DNA from: Candidatus Gastranaerophilales bacterium
Lineage (GTDB): Bacteria; Cyanobacteriota; Vampirovibrionia; Gastranaerophilales; Gastranaerophilaceae
Length of the DNA stretch: 64,000 bases
Direction of reading: 5' to 3'
Assembly (NCBI GenBank): GCA_944323945.1
Contig: CALUUL010000003.1
Location: forward strand, 8,436 to 72,435
In this document: one piece after another, positions 18,918-28,324 of the stretch
Layout: every line of letters starts with the position of its first letter
Position numbering within the stretch: the stretch's first letter is position 1
Notes under the pieces: generated by a model
Database searches by the model: none
The model's input: the letters and a program-made list of their open reading frames with translations, nothing else
What the model was told of the DNA's origin: nothing
Position numbers and translations under genes: made by a program

Positions 18918-20984
18918 TTAATCCTCATCCATTTCATATAGCATTTTATATTCTTCACTTAGTTCTTTTTTGCATTTTTTGTTAATTATTCCGTTTATTC
19001 GATATAAAAATTTATTTGAAGAAATTAGTAATAATCTTAATTTTTTGTCTTGTTTTATTTCTTCTATATTAAGATTTAGTTCGTTTATCAACTCTAAAAA
19101 TTTACTTCGGTATTTTTTATAGTCTGAAATTTGAGAGCTTCTGTATCTTAAAATTGAATATGGCAGTTTATATTTATGAATAAGGTTATTTTCTCTGTAA
19201 AAGTTGTATATTAATCTAAATATATCGAAAATTTGATATTTTTGTTCGATTTTACCTGTCCCCATTATGGAAGATTTTCTTTGTCTGTAGTAATACATCC
19301 CACAATTATATTGAACAGCTTTCTTCAGAAACGGCATTAGTGTAAAATAGAAATATTCATCCTCATAAATATATTTTTCAGGAAACTTTAAATTATTTTT
19401 TTTAAGGAATTCTTTTTTATATAATTTCGACCAAGGTAATGAATTAGTGTGCCTTTCTTGTATAAAAGAAGGTGTAACAGAATAAACTCCGTTTTTGAAA
19501 GTTTGTTTTATATACGGTTTTTGTGTTTTCAAATTATCTTTATAAAATGCATTAATATTGTCGTTGATTACAATATCTGCATTTTCTTTTTCTGCTATTT
19601 TATACATATTTTCAAGATAATTAGTAGATATTAAGTCATCATTATCAATAAAATAAACATATTTTCCTCTTGAATTTTTAATTCCATAATTTCTGCCCTC
19701 AGATGAAGAACCTGATTTTTCCTTATTTATAATTTTTATTCTCGAGTCAAATTTTTTGAAAGTTTCTAATATTTGAGGAGTAGCATCTGTAGAATTTTCA
19801 TTTACACATATTATTTCTATATCTTTTATTGTTTGATTTATTATCGAATTTAAACATTGTGCTATATATTTTTCTGCATTATATATAGGAATTACTACTG
19901 AAATTTTTATATCATTCAGTTTCATCTTAGTTTCTGCAATATTTACATATTTTTGTGCAAAATTATCCCAGCTTAACTGTTTTACAGAAAAATTTGCATT
20001 TTTTGAAATCCTTATGTAATCTTCATCACTTAAAAGTATTGCTTCCTTCATCTTCTCTGCCAACATTTTTGCTTTATTTTTTTTAGAATAATCAATGATT
20101 ATCCCATTTTCATTGTCTTTAATTAAATCAACTGCACCACAAACTGATGACACAATTGGAATTTTAGAAAATGACATTGCTTCTGTTACAACAAGACCAA
20201 AAGGTTCTTTTATAGAAGGGATTAACATAAAATCAATTGTTTTATAAAAATTTGTCATATCTTTTTGAACGGGTAAAAGTTCTATAAATTCTTTTATTCC
20301 TAGTACATTTATTATAAAATTAAGTAGTTTAAATTTCTTTTTTATTATGAATTTCACTTTGAAGTTTTTATATAGTCTTTTTAATCTTAGTATTGCAAAT
20401 AAAACTATAAATCCGCCTTTATACCCGAATTTACCAGCTACAATACCAAAATTAATACATTTTTTATTTGGAAGTATAATATTTTCTTCTTTATATTCAA
20501 CACCTGGTTGTAAAATCTGAATTTTCCATTCTGGAATTTTATAATTTTTAGTATAGTCATCTTTTAAAATATTTGATGAGACAACGATATTTGATATTAA
20601 ACTAACATTTTGTATTGCCGTTTTATCTCTTTTTATTTTCTTATTATGTGATTTACTAAATGCTGTTTTTAAAATTGATGGGATTTTTACAAGTTTTTGT
20701 TCAAAAGCATAAGAGTGGTTATGAGAAAATGTAATATTTGATTCACATTCAAGATTAGTTGATAATATTAAATCATAATCTTTTAATTTTGCTTTATAAT
20801 TATTATTTTTTAAATAAATTTTTACTATATTACTTTTTTCTACAAAAGAAACAGATGTGTAAACGTCTACATCATAATTCCTTTTTATCAACTCTTTTAT
20901 TATGTAATAATTGACTTTTTCTCCACCTCCCCAAAATACATTTTCATTATATTCACTAACAATAAATGCAGCTCTTTTTTTCAT
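18918..20984 (-). CDS. Two-domain glycosyltransferase (GT4 + GT2)
   Basis: The 688-residue cytoplasmic protein fuses two glycosyltransferases. Residues 1-350 are GT-B/GT4-like: GGGEKVNYY at 19-27 and the donor-site EPFGLVVTEAMSFSKIPIVSS at 260-280. Residues 359-688 are GT-A/GT2-like: ISVVIPIYNAEKYIAQC at 361-377 and the metal-binding DNDD at 447-450. Fusion suggests two consecutive sugar additions to one surface glycan. It leads the minus-strand cassette with the two SGNH-like genes and the MBOAT gene. The sugars cannot be read from sequence. Confidence 0.85.
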   Translation of the reverse strand: MKKRAAFIVSEYNENVFWGGGEKVNYYIIKELIKRNYDVDVYTSVSFVEKSNIVKIYLKNNNYKAKLKDYDLILSTNLECESNITFSHNHSYAFEQKLVKIPSILKTAFSKSHNKKIKRDKTAIQNVSLISNIVVSSNILKDDYTKNYKIPEWKIQILQPGVEYKEENIILPNKKCINFGIVAGKFGYKGGFIVLFAILRLKRLYKNFKVKFIIKKKFKLLNFIINVLGIKEFIELLPVQKDMTNFYKTIDFMLIPSIKEPFGLVVTEAMSFSKIPIVSSVCGAVDLIKDNENGIIIDYSKKNKAKMLAEKMKEAILLSDEDYIRISKNANFSVKQLSWDNFAQKYVNIAETKMKLNDIKISVVIPIYNAEKYIAQCLNSIINQTIKDIEIICVNENSTDATPQILETFKKFDSRIKIINKEKSGSSSEGRNYGIKNSRGKYVYFIDNDDLISTNYLENMYKIAEKENADIVINDNINAFYKDNLKTQKPYIKQTFKNGVYSVTPSFIQERHTNSLPWSKLYKKEFLKKNNLKFPEKYIYEDEYFYFTLMPFLKKAVQYNCGMYYYRQRKSSIMGTGKIEQKYQIFDIFRLIYNFYRENNLIHKYKLPYSILRYRSSQISDYKKYRSKFLELINELNLNIEEIKQDKKLRLLLISSNKFLYRINGIINKKCKKELSEEYKMLYEMDED

Positions 20985-21129
20985 AACTTTTTTATTTTCC
21001 CTTTTGCATCTTTTTGGATATTAATGTCTGATTTAATAAAACTTTGTATTCGAGTAAAATTATTTCATTGTAGGAACAATTCTGTATATAATTGTTCGAC
21101 TTTTTAAACGTTTTTTAAAATTAAATATA

Positions 21130-21202
21130 GTACATAAATGTCTATTTGTCAAAATGAAAAATAGTCATAAATATTGTTTAAAAATAGACATAAACGTCTT
21201 AA
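21130..21202. promoter_or_regulatory. Repeated operator-like sites upstream of XRE regulator
   Basis: ACATAAATGTCT (21132-21143) and ACATAAACGTCT (21188-21199) are near-identical palindromic sites. A weaker third copy, CATAAATATTGT, is at 21166-21177. The flanks ATGTCTATTT (21138-21147) and AAATAGACAT (21182-21191) form an inverted repeat. The sites fit binding by the regulator starting at 21237. Confidence 0.55.
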
Positions 21203-21236
21203 AATCAAATGGCAAATTAAAATAAGGATGTTGTGT

Positions 21237-21575
21237 ATGCTACTTGAAACCGATAAAAAGATAATCGGACAAAAAATTAAAGAATACAGAAAGCGTAAAC
21301 ACCTAACTCAAGCTCAGTTAGCCGAGCTTGTTGATTTAAATGAAAAACAAATTTACAGGATAGAATCAGGGTATAATTATCCTACATATTTAACTTTTGT
21401 AAAAATAATTAATGTTTTAGAAATAGATATCAATGATTTCAAGGTTGGTATAGAAGTAGAATCAAATCCTTTAAAAGATAGTATTATTCATATTGCAAAC
21501 ACATCAACAAATATTGAATTAAAAACATATTATGAATTAATTAAAGTAATACGCAAGAACTTAATTCAGAAATAG
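21237..21575 (+). CDS. XRE-family helix-turn-helix regulator
   Basis: I chose the ATG at 21237 (112 residues), nine bases after AAGGA; in-frame codons upstream lie in the repeat region. Residues 10-70 form the Cro/C1-type HTH (IGQKIKEYRKRKHLTQAQLAELVDLNEKQIYRIE motif region). The C-terminal 40 residues are helical and may dimerise. The closely spaced palindromes upstream suggest autoregulation. It is convergent with, and overlaps by 15 bases, the TrmH gene. Confidence 0.85.
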   Translation: MLLETDKKIIGQKIKEYRKRKHLTQAQLAELVDLNEKQIYRIESGYNYPTYLTFVKIINVLEIDINDFKVGIEVESNPLKDSIIHIANTSTNIELKTYYELIKVIRKNLIQK

Positions 21576-22307
21576 CTGATACATTATAATAGAAGCAGAA
21601 ACAGATAGGTTTAATGATTCTACATTATTATTCATTTTTAGTATTATATTTTTATTCGCAAGCTTTATAAGTTCGTTAGATAAGCCATTAGCTTCAGAAC
21701 CAAACATAATAATATATTTTTTTATATTTTTGCATTCTTCAATAGAATTTGTATTTTTTTTATATAATGCTGTTGCAATTTTGTCGAAATTTTTAAAATT
21801 GCTTTTGAGTTCTTCTGTATCTTTTATTGCTATGATTGGTATTTTAAAAAAATTGCCTGCTGCTGAACGTATTACCTTTGATGAATACATATCAACACAA
21901 TCTTTGTATAATATTATTCCATCTATTCCAAATGCAGAGGCACTTCTTATTATTGTTCCTAAATTGCCTGGATCACTTATTGAATCTAAAAGTATTAATT
22001 TATTTTTTTTTATAAAATCGTTTATTTTGTATTCTTTTTTCTTTGCAACTGCAAGAATTTCACAAGTCGAACTTGTTGTAGAAATTTTTTTCATTATTGA
22101 TTCATCAATAATTTTTACAGTGTATTGCTCTTTTTCAAAAGCTTTTATTGCGTAAATTTGTTTTATATCAATATTATTTTCTATTAATTCTTCAATGGCT
22201 TTAATGCCTTCAACAATAAATAGTCCAAATTCATCTCTATATTTTTTTTGATGAAGTTTTACAATTTCTTTTATCTCATTATTTGAAATAGATTTTAGAT
22301 TAGACAT
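21561..22307 (-). CDS. TrmH/SpoU-family RNA methyltransferase
   Basis: This SPOUT-class 2'-O-ribose methyltransferase acts on rRNA or tRNA. I prefer the ATG at 22307 (248 residues, MSNLKSISNN). The N-terminal substrate-binding domain has FIVEGIKAIEEL. The knot domain has DSISDPGNLGTIIRSASAFGIDG, FGSEANGLS and LNLSVSASIIMYQLF, the three SpoU motifs. The overall layout is like RlmB/TsnR. The exact target is not predictable. The start overlaps the aminopeptidase stop. Confidence 0.9.
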   Translation of the reverse strand: MSNLKSISNNEIKEIVKLHQKKYRDEFGLFIVEGIKAIEELIENNIDIKQIYAIKAFEKEQYTVKIIDESIMKKISTTSSTCEILAVAKKKEYKINDFIKKNKLILLDSISDPGNLGTIIRSASAFGIDGIILYKDCVDMYSSKVIRSAAGNFFKIPIIAIKDTEELKSNFKNFDKIATALYKKNTNSIEECKNIKKYIIMFGSEANGLSNELIKLANKNIILKMNNNVESLNLSVSASIIMYQLFLN

Positions 22308-23950
22308 GCATTTGCCTGCCATTTCATATAATAATATTTTTCATAATCATTCATTGCTGAAAAATCAACTAGTTTAATCTCAAATGGAAAATGTGAAAAA
22401 GAATTCATTGTAATTTTATCTTCTTCATATTTCGCATATACTGTATTTTCTAACCTTATGCCTCCCCAACCTTCTTTATAAACTCCTGGTTCTATTGAAA
22501 ATACAGTATTTTCTATTATCTTTGTTTTTGCTGCATCAGAAGATGAAACTCGTGGGGGAATTTCATGTACACTAATTCCTACGCCATGTCCTGTCCCGTG
22601 TGCAAATGCAAAGTCTTCCGATATTGATTTTTCTATTGTTTCTCTTGCTATTTTATCTATATGAAAATATGCAGATTTTTTATTGTATTTGTTATAACAA
22701 GCATCTAAGAATGCTTTAAGTACTGTTGTATATGCTGTTTTTTGCTCTGATGTTGGTGTTCCTTTTATGAATGTTCTTGTTGTATCTGTTGCAAGACCAC
22801 CTTCATAGTATCCACCGTAGTCTATTAGTAATAAGTCACCATCGTTAACCATTTTTTCTTTTGAAGGTGTTGAATAATGAATAATTGAAGTATTTGAACC
22901 AGCCGCTACTATTGGTTTAAAACTTAATGATAACGCGCCATTCTCTTTCATTGATTTAATAAGTGCTTCATAGTAGTCATATTCAGAATATATGGTTTCA
23001 GAATTTAACATTTCATATACTATTTTTAATGCTTTATCAGCTCTTTCAAAACAGTGTTTCAAATGGGCAATTTCATTATCATTTTTTACCGTTTTATATA
23101 ATTTAAAATAGCTTGGTAATATTTTATTTGATTGGTTTATTAATTTATAATCATATATTGTTAATTGTTCTTCATCTATAAATAGTTCTGTTTTATCAAA
23201 GTTTTTTACCGCTGTTTCAAATTCTGATAACTTTTTTATTTCAAAATATTCTCCAATATATGGAAGGGAACAGTTTGTATAGATAATTGCTTTATCCTCG
23301 TTTATAATTGCTTTTGCAGGAAATATTGCACTATATTTAAAATCATATGAACGTAAGTTTGTTATATATGCAATATCTTCAAGGGATGTTACTAAAATAT
23401 TAAAATTACTCCCAAGATATTCTTTTATTTTGTTGTATTTTTCGTCAGGAGTCATACCTGCAATATCAGTATCAACCTTAAATATATTGTAGGTAGTCTC
23501 TTTTATTATGTCTTTTTTATATTCCATTACAGGATCATTGTTTAGTAGTTTTATTGTTGAATTTTTTTGTTGCAATTTTTTCGTTAAATTATCATAGAAT
23601 TTCTTTGATGTTTTTGTTGAAATAATTCCTAATTTAAAATAAGCAGGAATTATTTCTGTTAAAGCAGATAAATATGACTTTGTAAGAGGAAGTTTAATTA
23701 CCTCTATATATTCAAGGTTAACTTGATTATCTGCTTGCTCATGATATCTAGTATCAACAAATAAATATATTTTATCTTGAGTGAATAAAACTTCACCTGT
23801 TGAACCTGTAAATTCTGTAAGGTGGTATCTTGAATTTAAGTCCAAAAGATTATATTCAACAAGAAATTCATTTGTTGAATTGACAATTAAACCATCAATT
23901 TCATTTTTTGACAGAAAATTTTTTAAATATTCTATTAATTTTATATCCAT
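22295..23950 (-). CDS. Xaa-Pro aminopeptidase (M24B)
   Basis: The cytosolic metallopeptidase removes N-terminal residues preceding proline. The 551 residues follow the three-part eukaryotic/bacterial APP1-like plan: two creatinase-type N-terminal domains (to about 310) and a pita-bread catalytic domain. Metal ligands are seen in LLIDYGGYYEGGLATDTTRT, HGTGHGVGISVHEIPPR and FSIEPGVYKEGWGGIRLENTV. It overlaps the parvulin stop by one base (TAATG) and is translated with it. Confidence 0.92.
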   Translation of the reverse strand: MDIKLIEYLKNFLSKNEIDGLIVNSTNEFLVEYNLLDLNSRYHLTEFTGSTGEVLFTQDKIYLFVDTRYHEQADNQVNLEYIEVIKLPLTKSYLSALTEIIPAYFKLGIISTKTSKKFYDNLTKKLQQKNSTIKLLNNDPVMEYKKDIIKETTYNIFKVDTDIAGMTPDEKYNKIKEYLGSNFNILVTSLEDIAYITNLRSYDFKYSAIFPAKAIINEDKAIIYTNCSLPYIGEYFEIKKLSEFETAVKNFDKTELFIDEEQLTIYDYKLINQSNKILPSYFKLYKTVKNDNEIAHLKHCFERADKALKIVYEMLNSETIYSEYDYYEALIKSMKENGALSLSFKPIVAAGSNTSIIHYSTPSKEKMVNDGDLLLIDYGGYYEGGLATDTTRTFIKGTPTSEQKTAYTTVLKAFLDACYNKYNKKSAYFHIDKIARETIEKSISEDFAFAHGTGHGVGISVHEIPPRVSSSDAAKTKIIENTVFSIEPGVYKEGWGGIRLENTVYAKYEEDKITMNSFSHFPFEIKLVDFSAMNDYEKYYYMKWQANACLI

Positions 23951-24234
23951 TAGTCTTTTTTATCTGTTAAGTATATTAAATGATAACCAAATTGCGTTTT
24001 AATAGGATTTGAAACATCTCCTACATTCATAGAAAAAGCTGCATCTTCAAATTCTTTTACCATTTGTCCTTTTGTAAAATATCCTAAGTCTCCGCCATTT
24101 TGACCTGAAGGACATAATGAAACCTCTTTTGCTGCTTGTGCAAAATCTTTACCATTTGTAATTTCTTCTTTTAGTTTTAATGCTTCAGCTTCCGTTTTAA
24201 CCAATAAATGACTTGCTTTTACATATGTTGTCAT
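23950..24234 (-). CDS. Cytosolic parvulin-type peptidyl-prolyl isomerase
   Basis: A minimal PpiC-like rotamase of 94 residues with no signal peptide. Characteristic parts are KASHLLVKTEAEAL, FAQAAKEVSLCPSGQNGGDLGYF and TQFGYHLIYLTDK. It starts behind ATAGGAG. Coupling to a proline-specific peptidase is a sensible pairing, since both act on prolyl bonds in peptides. Confidence 0.92.
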   Translation of the reverse strand: MTTYVKASHLLVKTEAEALKLKEEITNGKDFAQAAKEVSLCPSGQNGGDLGYFTKGQMVKEFEDAAFSMNVGDVSNPIKTQFGYHLIYLTDKKD

Positions 24235-24340
24235 ATTTTCTCCTATCCAATTTATGATAAAATTCTAATTTTTTCTTCTCATAAAGTATAACACGTCATT
24301 ATGTTTTCAGCAAAAAATATTCTAATACTATTTTTTTATG

Positions 24341-24353
24341 TATAATTGTATCT
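24341..24353 (+). promoter_or_regulatory. -10 element abutting miaB start (leaderless candidate)
   Basis: TATAAT at 24341-24346 is followed by exactly seven bases and the miaB ATG. No Shine-Dalgarno is present. Confidence 0.55.
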
Positions 24354-25676
24354 ATGAAGAAATTATATATAGAAACGCTGGGTTGCCAGATGAATAAATC
24401 AGATAGCGAAAGAATAGCAGGTATTCTTTCTCATTTTGGTTATGTTGAAACAGATGCAGAAAAAGAAGCTGATTTATTAATTATAAATACGTGCAGTATT
24501 CGTCAATTGTCTGCAGATAAAGCTTATAGCAAATTAGGTGTTTGGGGAAAATGGAAAAAAACTCGTCCCGATTTAAAAATTGCTATTTGTGGTTGTGTGG
24601 CACAGCAAGATAAAGAAAAAGTAAGAGTTAGAGCTCCTTATGTAGATTTGGTTTTTGGTACACATAATATTTACCAATTACCTGAATTAATAAAGAAAAT
24701 TGAAAATGATGAAAAGGTCTGTGCTATTACAAATAATCCAGTTGTTTGTAATCAGAATGATTTTAAAATATTAAGAAAACATGATTCTGTAAATGCTTGG
24801 ATTCCAATAATTGAAGGTTGTAATAATTTTTGTACATATTGTGTAGTCCCTTTTACTAGAGGCAGAGAAAGAAGCAGACATCCTGAAGAAATAATACAAG
24901 AGGCTAAAAATATAATAAAAGAAGGTTTTAAAGAAATTACGCTTTTGGGTCAAAATGTTGATAGTTATGGGAAAGATTTTAAAGATGAAAATATTACATT
25001 AGCTAATCTTTTACGTGATTTAAACAAGTTAGATGGTCAATTTCGTATTCGTTTTGTTACTTCATATCCTTCTGATATTACTGATGATTTGATTAATGCA
25101 GTTGATGAATGCGATAAGGTATGTAAGTATTTTCATATTCCTATGCAATCTGGAAATTCTCATATACTTGCTGAAATGAATAGGCATTATTCAAAAGAGC
25201 AATATTATGAAATAGTTTCAAAAATAAGAAAAAGATTTCCTGATGTTGCTATTACAAGTGATTTTATTGCAGGTTTTCCAGGTGAAACAGAAGAAGAGTT
25301 TCAAGATACTTTAAAAGCTATTGATGAATTAGAACTCGATTATTCAAATACAGCTGCATATTCTCCTAGAGTATTTACTAAAGCCGGAAAAATGGTTGAT
25401 AAGTTTATTCCTGAAGATGTTAAGTATGAAAGATTAGAAAGGCTTAATGAAAAAAATCGAGAGGTTTGTTTAAAGTCAAACGAAAAGTTTGTAGGAAAAG
25501 TACTTAATGTTTTAGTTGAAGGTAAAACAGAAAAAGATGGAGTTATTGTTTTAAATTCAAGAGCAGGTAATAACAAAATAGTACATTTTGTCGATGATAC
25601 AAAGAATATTGGTGATTTCGTCAATGTTAAAATTACAAAAGCTCAGACTTGGTGTTTGTATGGAGAGTCTGTTTAA
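24354..25676 (+). CDS. miaB: tRNA-2-methylthio-N6-dimethylallyladenosine synthase
   Basis: This radical SAM enzyme adds the 2-methylthio group to i6A37 of tRNAs reading UNN codons. The 440 residues contain the N-terminal MTTase domain with cluster ligands C11, C47 and C81, the radical SAM triad C156, C160 and C163 (GCNNFCTYC, followed by RGRERSR), and a C-terminal TRAM domain. RQLSADKAY and SGNSHILAEMNRHYS match MiaB rather than MtaB or RimO. Start is at the -10-proximal ATG. Confidence 0.95.
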   Translation: MKKLYIETLGCQMNKSDSERIAGILSHFGYVETDAEKEADLLIINTCSIRQLSADKAYSKLGVWGKWKKTRPDLKIAICGCVAQQDKEKVRVRAPYVDLVFGTHNIYQLPELIKKIENDEKVCAITNNPVVCNQNDFKILRKHDSVNAWIPIIEGCNNFCTYCVVPFTRGRERSRHPEEIIQEAKNIIKEGFKEITLLGQNVDSYGKDFKDENITLANLLRDLNKLDGQFRIRFVTSYPSDITDDLINAVDECDKVCKYFHIPMQSGNSHILAEMNRHYSKEQYYEIVSKIRKRFPDVAITSDFIAGFPGETEEEFQDTLKAIDELELDYSNTAAYSPRVFTKAGKMVDKFIPEDVKYERLERLNEKNREVCLKSNEKFVGKVLNVLVEGKTEKDGVIVLNSRAGNNKIVHFVDDTKNIGDFVNVKITKAQTWCLYGESV

Positions 25677-25754
25677 TTAATTTTTTATATTAGCATTATA
25701 TATTCTACTTGTGTTTAGTTTATTATTTCGGGCATGTTGTGTTAATCTTTAGTT

Positions 25755-27605
25755 ATGAAAAGTTTTAGAAAAATATTTTTTATAATAATAATTGTTCTTT
25801 TTATCATGGTCTCTTGTTTTAGAGTTGATAATGGAACTCAGAATATTAGTTCAAAAATTAATAATAGTAATGAAAGCATCAAAGAAACAAAAATCTATAA
25901 GCCATATAATACCGTATTTTATAATGGTATAGATTATAAGATGTCCAGATCTCCTGCGGGCAAATATGGTGGACAAATAGTTTCTTCAACAATAGGTGAA
26001 GGGCCAAAAACCTTTAATCCTTGGGTATCAAAAGATGCTACTTCTTCACAAATCGGAGATTTATTATATGATTCATTATTTACAACGGATCCGGATACTG
26101 GTGATGTTATTCCAAATCTTGCAAAGGAAATGACGGTTTCTGATGATTTAAAAACATATACAATTAAATTACGTAGAGGTGTAAAATGGACAGATGGAAA
26201 GGAAATAACTGCAGATGATGTAGTTTTTACTTGGAATGAAATTATCCTTGCTGGTTTTGGAAATACTTCTTTAAGAGATTCTGTACTTATTGCTGGTGAA
26301 TATCCAAAAGTAAGAAAAATAGATAAATATACTGTAGAATTTAAAATAAAAAAACCGTTTGCACCGTTTCAAAGATTTGTTGGTACATCGATTGCACCTG
26401 CTCATATATATAGAAACGTAGTAAAAAAAGGTAAAAGATATTTTGATTCATATTTAGGTACGATGACAAATCCTAAAGATATTGTTTCTTCCGGAGCTTT
26501 TGTTTTAGATGAATATGTACCGGCTCAAAGAGTTGTTTTTAGAAGAAATCCTAATTATTATTCAATGGACGAAAAACATAATAAGCTTCCATATATTGAT
26601 AAATATGTGATTTTAATTGTCGGTGATCTTAATAATGAGTTATTAAAATTTGAATCAGGCGAGCTTGACGTTATTTCTGTAAGAGGAAAAGATTTACCTC
26701 GATTTAAAGAAAAAGAAAAAAAGTCAGATTTTAAAATATATAATCTTGGTCCTAATACGGGAACTATGTTTATTGCGTTTAATTTAAATACTAGAATAAA
26801 TAAAGACGGAAAACCTTATGTAGATCCAATAAAGCAAAAATGGTTTAACGATTTAAATTTTAGAACTGCAATAGATTATGCAATTGATAGAAATGCAATG
26901 GTATATAATGTTGCAAACGGTGTAGCCCAGCCATTATTTACTGCGGAATCTTTATCTTCAATATTCTTGAATGAAAATCTTGCCTCGGGTCATGAAAGAG
27001 ATATTGAATACGCTAAATTTCTTTTAAAAGAATCAGGTTTTTCCTGGGATAATAAAGGTTATTTGCGTGATAGATCTGGCAATGAAGTAGAGTTTAATTT
27101 ATATACAAATGCTGGTCAAACAGAACGTGAAGCCTGCGGAGTTATGCTTAAAGAAGATTTAAGAGATTTAGGAATAAAAGTCAACTTTAAACCTATTGAA
27201 TTTAATTCGCTTGTAAGCAAGATAATGACTACATCTGATTGGGATGTTATTCTTATGGGATTAACAGGAAGTCCATTAGAACCTCATAGTGGAAAGAATG
27301 TTTGGTATTCAAAAGGTCATCTTCATTTGTTTAATATGCGTTTTAAAGGTGATAAAAACGATGTTTTATTGCCTTGGGAAAAAGAACTTGATGAGATTAT
27401 TGAAAAAGGAGCTTTAGAATTAGATTTTTCTAAAAGAAAAGCTATATATGATAAATATCAACAAATAATATATGATCAAAGACCTATTATTTATTTGTAT
27501 TCACCTTTAACTATAACTGCGATAAGGACGAAAATAAAAAATCTTCATCCTACAGCAATAGGTGGTATTCTTCATAATTTGGATGAACTATATATTGAAA
27601 AATAA
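25755..27605 (+). CDS. Peptide/oligopeptide ABC transporter substrate-binding lipoprotein
   Basis: A family 5 (OppA/DppA-like) binding protein of 616 residues. A basic start and a long hydrophobic core end at Cys21 (IMVSC), an acceptable lipobox, so it is probably a lipoprotein. Family marks are FNPWVSKDATSSQIGDLLYDSL, LAKEMTVSDDLKTYTIKLRRGVKW and the LDFSKRKAIYDKYQQIIYDQRPIIYLY end. No permease or ATPase genes are adjacent. It may supply a transporter encoded elsewhere. An OMP-like gene follows after 50 bases. Confidence 0.87.
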   Translation: MKSFRKIFFIIIIVLFIMVSCFRVDNGTQNISSKINNSNESIKETKIYKPYNTVFYNGIDYKMSRSPAGKYGGQIVSSTIGEGPKTFNPWVSKDATSSQIGDLLYDSLFTTDPDTGDVIPNLAKEMTVSDDLKTYTIKLRRGVKWTDGKEITADDVVFTWNEIILAGFGNTSLRDSVLIAGEYPKVRKIDKYTVEFKIKKPFAPFQRFVGTSIAPAHIYRNVVKKGKRYFDSYLGTMTNPKDIVSSGAFVLDEYVPAQRVVFRRNPNYYSMDEKHNKLPYIDKYVILIVGDLNNELLKFESGELDVISVRGKDLPRFKEKEKKSDFKIYNLGPNTGTMFIAFNLNTRINKDGKPYVDPIKQKWFNDLNFRTAIDYAIDRNAMVYNVANGVAQPLFTAESLSSIFLNENLASGHERDIEYAKFLLKESGFSWDNKGYLRDRSGNEVEFNLYTNAGQTEREACGVMLKEDLRDLGIKVNFKPIEFNSLVSKIMTTSDWDVILMGLTGSPLEPHSGKNVWYSKGHLHLFNMRFKGDKNDVLLPWEKELDEIIEKGALELDFSKRKAIYDKYQQIIYDQRPIIYLYSPLTITAIRTKIKNLHPTAIGGILHNLDELYIEK

Positions 27606-27618
27606 TTTTCATTTATTG

Positions 27619-27655
27619 TTGTCTAATTTCATAGAAAAACATTATAATGTATATT
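27619..27655 (+). promoter_or_regulatory. Promoter ending at ATG of 27656 (leaderless candidate)
   Basis: TTGTCT (27619-27624), an 18-base spacer and TATAAT (27643-27648) are followed by seven bases and ATG. No ribosome-binding site is present. Confidence 0.6.
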
Positions 27656-28324
27656 ATGCAAAAAATTTTTATATTTTTAATTGTATTTTTAATGCAAAGC
27701 ACTTACGTATTTTCACAGGAAACAAGTAGCTATTCTAATGCTATTTTCTTAAGATTAGATGATGAAGATGTTTCTCAAATTGAATATGATAATGTACAGA
27801 AAGGTAATATATCTTATACTCAACTAAATCTTGGTGAAGCACCATTAAAAAGGAATTATGATAAATTAATTTATCAAGATGTAAATCGACCACTTCCTCA
27901 AAAGAAGAGTTATTCGAAATCTTTAGAAAAAGATATAAGTAAGAATACTATCTTGGGTGCAACATATAAAACAACATCTTCATCAGGTGATTTAAGTGAT
28001 TCCTTGTCTTTATATTCAAAATATAAAAGGGACAGGTTTACTTTTACTTCATCATATAGTCAAAGTGATCTTGATATTAGAGGGGAAAAAAAACCAGGTT
28101 CGATTTCTTTTGCTCCTGAATATAGTATAAATCAGCATTTGTCGTTAAAAAATGTTATTACAAATAACATGACAGATAGACTTCGTAAAAATGAAATTGT
28201 TGTATCTCTAAAACCATTTAAAGATGGTCGCATGAATTTCGATTTAGGTGCTGGTCAAACATACTCATACCAAAATCAACCTACAAAATCACAGTTAAAC
28301 TTTTCCACGAATTATAAATTCTAG
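27656..28324 (+). CDS. Secreted, probable outer-membrane beta-barrel protein
   Basis: The ATG at 27656 gives 222 residues; an upstream in-frame ATG at 27647 lies inside the -10 box and is rejected. A signal peptide is clear (hydrophobic core, cut near VFSQ). From residue 100 on, short alternating polar/hydrophobic strands run to a terminal aromatic pattern NFSTNYKF, the C-terminal signature of outer-membrane barrels. At about 120 residues the barrel would be small (about 8 strands). I do not recognise the family. Confidence 0.6.
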   Translation: MQKIFIFLIVFLMQSTYVFSQETSSYSNAIFLRLDDEDVSQIEYDNVQKGNISYTQLNLGEAPLKRNYDKLIYQDVNRPLPQKKSYSKSLEKDISKNTILGATYKTTSSSGDLSDSLSLYSKYKRDRFTFTSSYSQSDLDIRGEKKPGSISFAPEYSINQHLSLKNVITNNMTDRLRKNEIVVSLKPFKDGRMNFDLGAGQTYSYQNQPTKSQLNFSTNYKF

